DNA from: an uncultured bacterium
GTDB lineage: Bacteria; Planctomycetota; UBA1135; GCA-002686595
Length of the DNA stretch: 5,169 nucleotides
Assembly (NCBI GenBank): GCA_902826945.1
Contig: CADEGS010000281.1
Coordinates: 1-5,169 of the forward strand
Reading direction: 5' to 3'
In this document: piece after piece, positions 1 to 5,169 of the stretch
Layout: each line of letters opens with the position of its first letter
Numbering within the stretch: position 1 is the stretch's first letter
The notes under the pieces: generated by a model
The model's database searches: none
What the model was told of the DNA's origin: nothing
What the model saw: the letters and a program-made list of their open reading frames with translations, nothing else
Made by a program: the position numbers and the translations under genes

Positions 1-87
1 GGTGCTGGTGTGCCGCCCGGCCTTCAAAGCCGGTAGGGCCTCGTGAACAGCGGGGCCGGTGGGTTCGATTCCCATGCACTCCCGCCA
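1..87 (+). tRNA. selC: Selenocysteine tRNA (anticodon UCA), 5' end outside window
   Basis: This tRNA reads UGA as selenocysteine, together with SelA, SelB and SelD, which are not in the window. The anticodon loop is 22-28 (cttcaaa) with UCA at 24-26, on a perfect 5-bp stem (17-21 with 29-33). The D arm pairs 1-5 with 10-14 around a 4-base loop (tggt). Base 15 is a g that could pair with the missing base just upstream, giving the 6-bp D stem typical of tRNA-Sec. The long variable arm pairs 37-43 with 51-57 (7 bp including one G-U) around a 7-base loop. The T arm pairs 59-63 with 71-75 around ttcgatt. The 3' acceptor strand gcactccc (76-83) fits the 8-bp acceptor of bacterial tRNA-Sec and predicts a 5' strand of gggagtgc. 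G84 is the discriminator and CCA (85-87) is encoded. The missing part is about ten to eleven bases. A serine tRNA is excluded by the anticodon. Confidence 0.95.
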
Positions 88-91
88 TCCC

Positions 92-1123
92 ATGCAAGAC
101 GCCTCCGGATCCCGCCGCGACGTGGAGGTGCGGCCGTACCGCGCCGGCGACGAGGAGCGCATCGTGCCGGCCTTCAACCGCGTCTTCGCCGCGGTGGACC
201 CGGGCTTCCGTCCGCGCAGCATGGCCGCCTGGCGCTGGGAGTTCGCGCACGCCCCCGACGGCTTCGCGTGCTTCGTCGCGGAGACGGACGCGGGCGAGAT
301 CGTCGGCCAGTACGCCGCCCTGGTGCAGCCGGTGCTGCTCGACGGGCAGCCGGCGACCTTCCTGCACGGCGTGGACAGCATGACCGACCCGAGCGTCCGC
401 TCGGGCCTGGCCAAGGGCGGCCTGTTCGCGCGCCTCGGCAACGCCTTCCTCGACCACCACGGCGGGCGCGCGCCCGAGCGCGTCCCGGTCGTGTGGGGGC
501 CGCCCGTGCCGGCGGCCTGGCGCATCGGCAAGACGCAGCTCGGCTACGTGCTCGTGCGCAACCAGCTCAAGCTGGTGCTCGAGCCGGGCGCGCTGCGACC
601 TCCGCCGCGCGCGGCCGAGGCCTGCGCGGTCGAGGCCGTGGCGGCCTTCCCCGAGGAGGTCGACGAGCTCTTCGCGCGCTGCGCGCGCGCGCTGGCCGCG
701 GTCGTCGTGCGCTCGCGCCGGCGTCTCGACTGGCGCTTCTGCGCGCACCCCGAGCGCCGCTACCGCGTGCTCTGGGCGCGGCGCGGCGCGACGCCCGTCG
801 GCTACGCCGTCGCCTGCCGCGGCGCGTTCGACGGCGCGCCGGACGGAACGATCGTGTGCGACTGGCTGGTGCCGCAGGGCGAGCCGGGCGCGGCCGCGGC
901 GCTGCTCGAGGCGCTCGTGGTGCTCGCCGCGGAGGAGGGCGGCGGGGCGCTGACGCTCGTGCTGCCCGAGTGCGCGCCGGGCTGGGCGGAGCTCCAGGAC
1001 GCGGGCTTCCTCGTGCGCCCGACGCGCTACCTGCAGGCGGCGCGCGTGTACGACGAGCGCTACCGCGAGCGCTGGCTGTACCGCTCCTTTTACTACACGC
1101 TGGGCGACATGGACCTCGTCTGA
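92..1123 (+). CDS. GNAT-family N-acetyltransferase-like protein, first of a tandem pair
   Basis: This 343-residue protein is probably cytosolic and probably transfers an acyl group from a CoA donor; the acceptor is unknown. The N-terminal half begins with a typical GNAT strand and helix (VEVRPYRAGDEERIVPAFNR, residues 11-30). It carries a loop like motif A at about 93-121 (VDSMTDPSVRSGLAKGGLFARLGNAF), where R103, G105 and G109-G110 match the R-x-x-G-x-G/A acetyl-CoA pattern. The C-terminal half has DWRF (213-216), a short YRVLWAR strand, CDWLVP (256-261), an AGF element (304-306) and a tail YYTLGDMDLV. I chose the ATG at 92 because it is the first start past the tRNA and leaves the first strand intact. 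The in-frame GTG at 59 and ATG at 74 lie inside the tRNA, and GTG 122 is a shorter alternative. No Shine-Dalgarno sequence is visible. The family call is good; the substrate is not known. Confidence 0.8.
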   Translation: MQDASGSRRDVEVRPYRAGDEERIVPAFNRVFAAVDPGFRPRSMAAWRWEFAHAPDGFACFVAETDAGEIVGQYAALVQPVLLDGQPATFLHGVDSMTDPSVRSGLAKGGLFARLGNAFLDHHGGRAPERVPVVWGPPVPAAWRIGKTQLGYVLVRNQLKLVLEPGALRPPPRAAEACAVEAVAAFPEEVDELFARCARALAAVVVRSRRRLDWRFCAHPERRYRVLWARRGATPVGYAVACRGAFDGAPDGTIVCDWLVPQGEPGAAAALLEALVVLAAEEGGGALTLVLPECAPGWAELQDAGFLVRPTRYLQAARVYDERYRERWLYRSFYYTLGDMDLV

Positions 1124-2046
1124 TGGGCGCGCCGCGCGTGGTTCCGCTGGAGGTCGGAGCGGACGCGCCGTCCGGGCTCGCGGGCGAGGACGAGCGCCGC
1201 TGGCTCGCGCGCGCGCCGCTCGGAGCCCGCGCCTGGGCGCTGCTCGAGGACGGCCGGCCGCTCGCCTGGCGCGCGGCGCCGCGGCGCGCGGTGTGGATGG
1301 CGGGCCGCGAGCGCGCCTTCGCCGAGCTCGGCGACGCGCGGCCCGACGCCGGCCTGCGCGCGCACGACGAGCTGTGGGAGCGCGCGGCGCGCGCGGCGCT
1401 CGGCGAGCGCGACGAGGGCGACTTCGTGCACTACGCCTTCCCCGACGAGGGCGCGTGGCTGCGCGGCGCGCGCTTCGAGGGCTTCGACATCGTGCGCACG
1501 CTGCACGCGCTCGTGCTCGAGCGCCCGCGCGCCGGGGACGCGCCGGCGGGGGTCGTGGAGCTCGCCGCCTTCGACCACCAGGTGCGCTGGCTGTGGGAGC
1601 GCTGCGCCGGGGCCTTCGGCGCCAGCGCGGTGCGCGACGCGGCGCACCTCGCCTGGCGCTTCGAGGAGGGGCCCGGCCGCTCCTACCGCACGTTCGGCGT
1701 GCGCGACGCGGCGGGCGTCCTGCGCGGCTTCGCCGCCGCCACGCGCGCGCCCTGGCTGGCGCGCCGCGGCGCGACGCTGGTCGACTGGCTCGTGCCGCCC
1801 GAGGAGCCCGAGGTCGGCGCCGCGCTCCTGCGCGCGGTCGAAGCCTGGGCCGGCGCGGCCGGAGCGAGCAGCGTGACGACCGCGCTGGTCGAGTGGTCGC
1901 CCTGGTTCGAGCGCTTCCAGCGCTCGGGCTTCCGCGTGCACCCGAGCCCGCTCTTCCTGGTCGCGCGCTCGGCGGCGCGGCGCTTCGACCACCTGTGGCT
2001 GCGCGACCACTGGTGGCTGACCTTGGCGGACACGACGCTCGTGTGA
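1123..2046 (+). CDS. Diverged GNAT-like paralog of the preceding gene
   Basis: This 307-residue protein is homologous to the gene just upstream. Shared blocks, upstream copy against this one, are: GYVLVRNQLKLVLEP with GFDIVRTLHALVLERP (120-135); LDWRF with LAWRF (176-180); CDWLVPQGEP with VDWLVPPEEP (220-229); DAGFLVRP with RSGFRVHP (267-274); and the tails YYTLGDMDLV with WWLTLADTTLV (297-307). The N-terminal half is shorter. Where the upstream copy has its acetyl-CoA loop, this one has roughly ELGDARPDAGLRAHDELWERA (68-88), without an R-x-x-G-x-G pattern, so acetyl-CoA binding at that site is doubtful. The ATG at 1123 shares one base with the upstream stop (TGATG) and no separate ribosome site is obvious, so translation is probably coupled. 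It may be a partner subunit or a copy with a changed substrate; that is inference. Membership of the same family is well supported, activity is not. Confidence 0.75.
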   Translation: MGAPRVVPLEVGADAPSGLAGEDERRWLARAPLGARAWALLEDGRPLAWRAAPRRAVWMAGRERAFAELGDARPDAGLRAHDELWERAARAALGERDEGDFVHYAFPDEGAWLRGARFEGFDIVRTLHALVLERPRAGDAPAGVVELAAFDHQVRWLWERCAGAFGASAVRDAAHLAWRFEEGPGRSYRTFGVRDAAGVLRGFAAATRAPWLARRGATLVDWLVPPEEPEVGAALLRAVEAWAGAAGASSVTTALVEWSPWFERFQRSGFRVHPSPLFLVARSAARRFDHLWLRDHWWLTLADTTLV

Positions 2047-2064
2047 GCGCCCGCCCGTGCGCCG

Positions 2065-2079
2065 GCCTGCGCCGCAGGC
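2065..2079 (+). terminator. Small hairpin after the acetyltransferase pair, possible weak terminator
   Basis: The 6-bp stem gcctgc/gcaggc has a 3-base loop (gcc) and lies 19 bases after the stop of the second acetyltransferase gene. It is followed by tatcctgcct rather than a T run, so it is not a classical intrinsic terminator. It may slow transcription, mark an mRNA 3' end, or be chance in such GC-rich DNA. Confidence 0.25.
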
Positions 2080-2085
2080 TATCCT
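2080..2085 (+). promoter_or_regulatory. Possible -10 element for the NfeD-flotillin operon
   Basis: TATCCT is the most AT-rich hexamer in the 80-base gap and matches the TATAAT consensus at four of six positions. It sits 41 bases before the NfeD start, a reasonable distance for a promoter. No convincing TTGACA-like box is visible about 17 bases upstream (the sequence there is gtgcgc), so the call rests on position and one hexamer only. Confidence 0.3.
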
Positions 2086-2098
2086 GCCTCGCGGGAAG

Positions 2099-2112
2099 GC
2101 GCCGCGCGGCGC
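2099..2112. repeat. Perfect 14-base palindrome in the NfeD leader
   Basis: The sequence gcgccgcgcggcgc equals its own reverse complement. In RNA it could form a 5-bp stem with a gcgc loop 14 bases before the NfeD ATG. The only purine-rich Shine-Dalgarno-like run in the leader, gggaagg (2093-2099), abuts it and overlaps it by one base. It could be an operator, an mRNA hairpin affecting translation, or chance given the local base composition. Confidence 0.35.
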
Positions 2113-2126
2113 TCCCCGGCCCTCCG

Positions 2127-3695
2127 ATGCGAGAGCGCAACACACAGCGCGCGCCCCGCCGCCCGCCGGCCGCCCGGGGCCCCGCGCGCCGGCTGCTGGC
2201 GTGGCTCGCGCTGGCCTTGTGCGCGGCGCTCGCGGGCGCGGCGCGCCCCTCGCGCGCGGTCGGTCGCGACTGGGTGCACGTGCGCGTCGAGGGTGCGCTC
2301 GAGACCGGGCTGCTCGCCTACCTCGAGCGCGCGCGCGGCGCGGCGCGCGAGCGCGGCGGCGGCCTCTTGCTCGAGATCGACACGCCCGGCGGCGAGATCG
2401 AGCTGATGTGGCGCCTGGCGACGGCGCTCTCCGACGCGCGCGCGGAGGGCGTGCGCACGGCCTGCTGGGTGAACGATCGCGCGCTGTCGGCGGGCGCGCT
2501 GCTCGCGATCGCCTGCGAGCGGCTGTACATGCGCTCGCGCGCCTCGATCGGCTCGGCGCTGCCGGTGCGCCTGGGGCCCGGCGGGCTGGAGCCGATCTCG
2601 GCCGACCCGGCGGTGCGCGAGAAGCTGACCTCGAGCATGCGCAGCGAGTTCGCGGCCATGGCGCAGGAGACCGGCCGTCCGGAGATCCTGGCGCAGGCGA
2701 TGGTGGATCCCGCCCTGCGCGTCTACCGCGTGCGCGTCGACGGCGAGCGCCGGCTCATGTCGGGACGCGAGTGGGACGACGCGCTCGCGCGCGGGCTGCC
2801 GGTCGAGCAGGAGGAGCTCCTGATCGCCGAGGGCCAGCTCTTGAACTGCACCGGCGGCGAGGCCGTCGAGCTCGGGCTGGCGGACGGGCTGGCGGAGTCG
2901 CTCGACGAGGTGCTCGAGAAGCTCGACGGGGGCGCGCTGGTGCCGCTCGCGCCGCTGCCCTCGGAGGAGCTCGCGGGGCTGCTGTACCGGCTGTGGCCGC
3001 TGTTCCTCGTGCTCGGCCTCGCGCTCGGCTACGTCGAGCTCAAGCTGCCCGGCTTCGGCGTCCCGGGCGTGCTCTCGATCGTGTGCTTCGGCGTGCTCCT
3101 GTTCGGGCGCTGGCTGGTGGGGCTGGCCGACGTGCTGCACGTCGTGCTCGTGGTCTCCGGGCTGCTCCTGATCGCGGTCGAGCTGTTCGTGATGCCCGGC
3201 ACGGTGTGGGTCGGCCTCCTGGGCGGCCTGCTGGCGCTGGGCGGGCTGGGCTGGTCGCTGGGCGTGGGGGTGCGCGCGTGGAGCTCGGACTACGGCCGCT
3301 CGCTCCTGCTCGACGACGCGCTGCGCGCCGCCGGCAGCCTGGCGATCGCCTCGGGCATCGCGTGGGGCCTCTCGCGCGCGCTGCCGACCTCCTCGCTCTA
3401 CCGCCGGTTCGTGCCCGACACGTCCGACAGCGCCTCGGGCGACGCGGCGCCGCACGCGCGCGGCGAGCACGCGCGCCACGCCCGTCCGGGCGCGCGCGGA
3501 CGCGCATTGACCACGCTGCGGCCGACGGGCAAGGTGGTGCTCGATGAGGCGCCCATGCTCCGCTACAGCGCGCGCGCGGACGCGCTCGAGATCCTGGCCG
3601 GCGCGCGCGTGCGCGTGCTCGAGGTCAGCCGCTCGGGACGCCTGCTCGTGGCGCGCGAGGAGGAACGCGACGCGCCCGCAGCGGGGGAGGCCTGA
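2127..3695 (+). CDS. nfeD: Long NfeD-family membrane serine protease (NfeD1b type)
   Basis: This 522-residue membrane protein is the protease partner of a flotillin. An Arg-rich N-terminus leads into a hydrophobic signal segment ([18 protein letters not shown], 21-38). A ClpP/SppA-like domain spans about 48-265. It contains EIDTPGG (83-89) and ALSAGALLA (119-127), where S121 is the expected nucleophile, then SIGSALPV (140-147). K166 in AVREKLTSS is the likely general base of the Ser-Lys dyad known from the archaeal relative PH1510. Four to five membrane segments follow (about 285-302, 312-333, 336-354, 359-378, possibly 402-416), including the NfeD hallmarks LPGFGVPG (307-314) and a second one, VELFVMPG (351-358). 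After a charged Ala/Arg/His-rich linker comes an OB-fold (about 461-510) starting LTTLRPTGK. Length is normal for long NfeD. The ATG at 2127 is preferred because it precedes the signal peptide, though no strong ribosome site lies next to it. Residue roles come from family knowledge. Confidence 0.9.
   Translation: MRERNTQRAPRRPPAARGPARRLLAWLALALCAALAGAARPSRAVGRDWVHVRVEGALETGLLAYLERARGAARERGGGLLLEIDTPGGEIELMWRLATALSDARAEGVRTACWVNDRALSAGALLAIACERLYMRSRASIGSALPVRLGPGGLEPISADPAVREKLTSSMRSEFAAMAQETGRPEILAQAMVDPALRVYRVRVDGERRLMSGREWDDALARGLPVEQEELLIAEGQLLNCTGGEAVELGLADGLAESLDEVLEKLDGGALVPLAPLPSEELAGLLYRLWPLFLVLGLALGYVELKLPGFGVPGVLSIVCFGVLLFGRWLVGLADVLHVVLVVSGLLLIAVELFVMPGTVWVGLLGGLLALGGLGWSLGVGVRAWSSDYGRSLLLDDALRAAGSLAIASGIAWGLSRALPTSSLYRRFVPDTSDSASGDAAPHARGEHARHARPGARGRALTTLRPTGKVVLDEAPMLRYSARADALEILAGARVRVLEVSRSGRLLVAREEERDAPAAGEA
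3683..3690 (+). promoter_or_regulatory. Ribosome binding site of the short NfeD gene
   Basis: The run gggggagg lies 8 bases before the GTG at 3699, inside the last codons of the long NfeD gene. It supports the GTG as the true start and shows that the short NfeD gene has its own initiation signal despite the 3-base gap. Confidence 0.7.
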
Positions 3696-3698
3696 GCC

Positions 3699-4187
3699 GT
3701 GATCGGCGCCATCCTGCTGCTCGGCCTGGGCCTGGTGCTGGTCATGGCCGAGGTGCTCTTCCCGAGCTTCGGCATCCTCTCCGTGCTGGCCACCGCGGCC
3801 TTCGTCGGCGCGGTCGTGCTCGCCTTCCGGCAGGACCAGGGGACCGGCGTGACCTTCGTCGTCGCCATCGCGCTCGGCGCGCCGGTCATGGTGCTGGCGG
3901 GCATGAAGCTCTTCCCGAAGAGCCCGATGGGCCGCCGCATGATCGCGCCGGGGCTCTCCTTCGCGAGCAGCGCCTCGCTCGACCCGCGCGACCTCGAGCT
4001 GGTCGGCGCGAGCGGCACGGCCGAGACGAACTGCCGCCCCTCTGGCGTGGGGCGGCTGCAGGGCCGGCGCGTGTCGGTCGTGACCCGCGGCGAGTTCATC
4101 GCCAAGGGCGAGCCCATCCAGGTGGTCGAGGTGCAGGGCAACCGCGTCGTGGTGGCCCGCTCCTCCGAGACGAAGGAGCCGTCGTGA
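3699..4187 (+). CDS. Short NfeD-family protein (membrane segments plus OB-fold, no protease)
   Basis: This 162-residue membrane protein probably binds the adjacent flotillin and helps organise it. The N-terminus is hydrophobic, with segments at about 2-20, 25-43 and 50-69, and includes [13 protein letters not shown] (18-30), a version of the NfeD P-x-F-G-x-x-x-x-L signature. The C-terminal OB-fold (about 100-154) shows [14 protein letters not shown] (103-116), [13 protein letters not shown] (122-134) and [11 protein letters not shown] (142-152), the standard NfeD core. One departure is Cys112 before RPSG, where leucine is usual. No protease domain is present, so it is the short type. It starts with GTG 3 bases after the long NfeD stop and in the same frame. 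Its last four bases overlap the floA start (GTGA), so floA translation is probably coupled to it. Family call firm; the precise job in the microdomain is inferred. Confidence 0.88.
   Translation: MIGAILLLGLGLVLVMAEVLFPSFGILSVLATAAFVGAVVLAFRQDQGTGVTFVVAIALGAPVMVLAGMKLFPKSPMGRRMIAPGLSFASSASLDPRDLELVGASGTAETNCRPSGVGRLQGRRVSVVTRGEFIAKGEPIQVVEVQGNRVVVARSSETKEPS
4172..4178 (+). promoter_or_regulatory. Ribosome binding site of floA
   Basis: The run gaaggag lies 5 bases before the GTG at 4184, within the end of the short NfeD gene. It matches the anti-Shine-Dalgarno sequence well and fixes the floA start at the GTG that overlaps the previous stop. Confidence 0.75.
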
Positions 4188-5169
4188 GCCTCGTACTAGC
4201 CCTCGCCCCCGTCCAGGCATCCGGCGACGTGTGGAAGGCCGCCCTGCTGGTCTTCGCCGTCATCGTCTTCCTGGTCTTCCTGTTCCTGTTCCTGCGCTAC
4301 GCGAACCTCTACATCCGCTCGCTCCTGACCGGCGCCGGCATCGGGCTCTTCGACATGTTCGCGATGAGCCTGCAGCGCGTGAACCCCTCCGAGATCGTCA
4401 ACGCGCGCGTCAACCTGGTGCAGGCCAAGCTGCCCAACATCGACAAGCAGGACCTGATCGCGCACCTCCTGGCCGGCGGCAACGTGAGCCGCGTCGTGCG
4501 CGCGCTGATCGCCGCCGACCGCGCCGGCATCGACCTGGACTTCAAGACCTGCGCGGGCATCGACCTGGCCGGGCGCGACGTGCTCGAGGCCGTGCGCACC
4601 AGCGTCACGCCCAAGGTGATCGACTGCCCCAGCCCCTCGTCGGGCAAGACCGAGGTGGCGGCGGTCGCCAAGGACGGCATCCAGGTGCTGGCCAAGGCGC
4701 GCGTGACCGTGCGCACGAACATCGCGCAGCTCGTCGGCGGCGCGGGCGAGGAGACGATCATCGCCCGGGTGGGGGAGGCGATCGTGACGACGATCGGCTC
4801 GAAGAACTCGCACAAGGAGGTCCTCGAGAATCCCGACGACATCACGAAGACGGTCATCAGCAAGGGCCTGGACGTCGAGACCGCCTTCGAGATCGTCTCG
4901 GTGGACATCGCCGACGTGGACGTCGGCAGCAACATCGGCGCGCGCCTGCAGGCCGACCAGGCCGAGGCGGACAAGCGCGTGGCGCAGGCCAACGCCGAGA
5001 AGCGCCGCGCCATGGCCGTCGCCGCGGAGCAGGAGTTCAAGGCGCGCGTGATGGAGAACCGCGCGCAGGTCGTGCTGGCCGAGGCCGAGGTGCCGCGCGC
5101 GATGGCCGAGGCGCTGCGCTCGGGCAACCTGGGCGTGATGGACCTCTACCGCCTGCGCAACATCGCCTC
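4184..5169 (+). CDS. floA: FloA-type flotillin (SPFH protein), 3' end outside window
   Basis: This is a membrane scaffold protein of the bacterial flotillin class (YqfA/FloA), which forms ordered patches in the cytoplasmic membrane. The 328 visible codons cover most of a protein that is usually about 330 residues or a little longer. A short N-terminal stretch is followed by one long hydrophobic segment (about 18-37). Family-specific blocks follow: [10 protein letters not shown] (52-61), [12 protein letters not shown] (65-76), [13 protein letters not shown] (108-120), [14 protein letters not shown] (124-137) and VTPKVID (141-147). The SPFH region continues through the [18 protein letters not shown] block (163-180) and [16 protein letters not shown] (205-220). 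An Ala/Glu-rich coiled coil (about 255-311) has heptad-like repeats such as [20 protein letters not shown]. It ends in [19 protein letters not shown], the usual FloA C-terminal block, so only a short tail is missing. The GTG start at 4184 overlaps the short NfeD stop. The NfeD neighbours are the classic partners of this family. Confidence 0.95.
   Translation, partial: MSLVLALAPVQASGDVWKAALLVFAVIVFLVFLFLFLRYANLYIRSLLTGAGIGLFDMFAMSLQRVNPSEIVNARVNLVQAKLPNIDKQDLIAHLLAGGNVSRVVRALIAADRAGIDLDFKTCAGIDLAGRDVLEAVRTSVTPKVIDCPSPSSGKTEVAAVAKDGIQVLAKARVTVRTNIAQLVGGAGEETIIARVGEAIVTTIGSKNSHKEVLENPDDITKTVISKGLDVETAFEIVSVDIADVDVGSNIGARLQADQAEADKRVAQANAEKRRAMAVAAEQEFKARVMENRAQVVLAEAEVPRAMAEALRSGNLGVMDLYRLRNIA

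Noticed and set aside
681..692. Alternating gc run, possible Z-DNA or simple repeat
   Set aside because: It encodes ordinary Ala-Arg codons inside a gene, and similar runs occur throughout the window because of codon bias.
43..1122. The frame of the second acetyltransferase stays open back to base 43, suggesting one 667-residue protein
   Set aside because: The upstream part is Arg/Ala/Gly-rich nonsense in a shifted frame across the first acetyltransferase gene and begins inside the tRNA. The ATG at 1123 gives a sensible protein homologous to its neighbour.
1121..1125. UGA at the end of the first acetyltransferase read as selenocysteine
   Set aside because: The second gene is in another frame, so decoding the UGA would not join the two proteins, and the continuing frame is Arg/Trp-rich with no family similarity.
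2190..2216. Twin-arginine (Tat) export signal in the long NfeD protein
   Set aside because: Two arginines precede the hydrophobic segment, but the rest of the S-R-R-x-F-L-K pattern is absent; an ordinary Sec signal fits better.
2079..4220. Very long open frame on the minus strand (713 codons) and a shorter one over 1093-2145
   Set aside because: They lie antisense to genes with clear family motifs, have His/Arg/Ala-rich low-complexity translations with no recognisable domain, and are expected where stop codons are rare in GC-rich DNA.

Overview
This is a very GC-rich bacterial window. Alternating gc runs and strong Ala/Arg/Gly coding bias open long spurious reading frames on both strands. 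I read it as six features on the plus strand: a selenocysteine tRNA cut by the left edge, two tandem paralogous GNAT-type acetyltransferase genes, a long NfeD-family membrane protease, a short NfeD protein, and a FloA-type flotillin cut by the right edge. The host cannot be named from this. A selenocysteine tRNA, the NfeD/FloA set and extreme GC would fit a planctomycete-like, myxobacterium-like or related lineage, but that is inference.

Left part (1-2046): bases 1-87 are the 3' part of selC, the UGA-decoding tRNA, with its CCA encoded. Four bases later begins a 343-residue acetyltransferase-like protein with no visible ribosome binding site of its own. Its stop codon overlaps the start of a second protein of 307 residues (TGATG). 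The two proteins align over their C-terminal halves and share a similar tail, so they look like an old tandem duplication. The second copy has lost the recognisable acetyl-CoA loop in its N-terminal half.

Junction (2047-2126): this 80-base gap holds a small hairpin, a TATCCT element that could be a -10 box, and a perfect 14-base palindrome just upstream of the next start. It is the only stretch where a new transcript could plausibly begin.

Right part (2127-5169): a tightly packed operon. The long NfeD protein has a signal peptide, a ClpP/SppA-like serine protease domain, a multi-span membrane region and an OB-fold. It is followed 3 bases later by a short NfeD protein (membrane segments plus OB-fold), then by floA through a 4-base GTGA overlap. 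This is the conserved NfeD-flotillin partnership of membrane microdomains: the flotillin forms a membrane scaffold, NfeD OB-folds are thought to bind it, and in archaeal relatives the NfeD protease cleaves the C-terminus of the partner.

I see no mobile elements, CRISPR arrays or convincing genes on the minus strand. No wholly new system is evident. The points most worth checking are the selC-acetyltransferase junction, the diverged tandem pair, and the single in-frame UGA between the two NfeD genes in a genome that carries a UGA-decoding tRNA.
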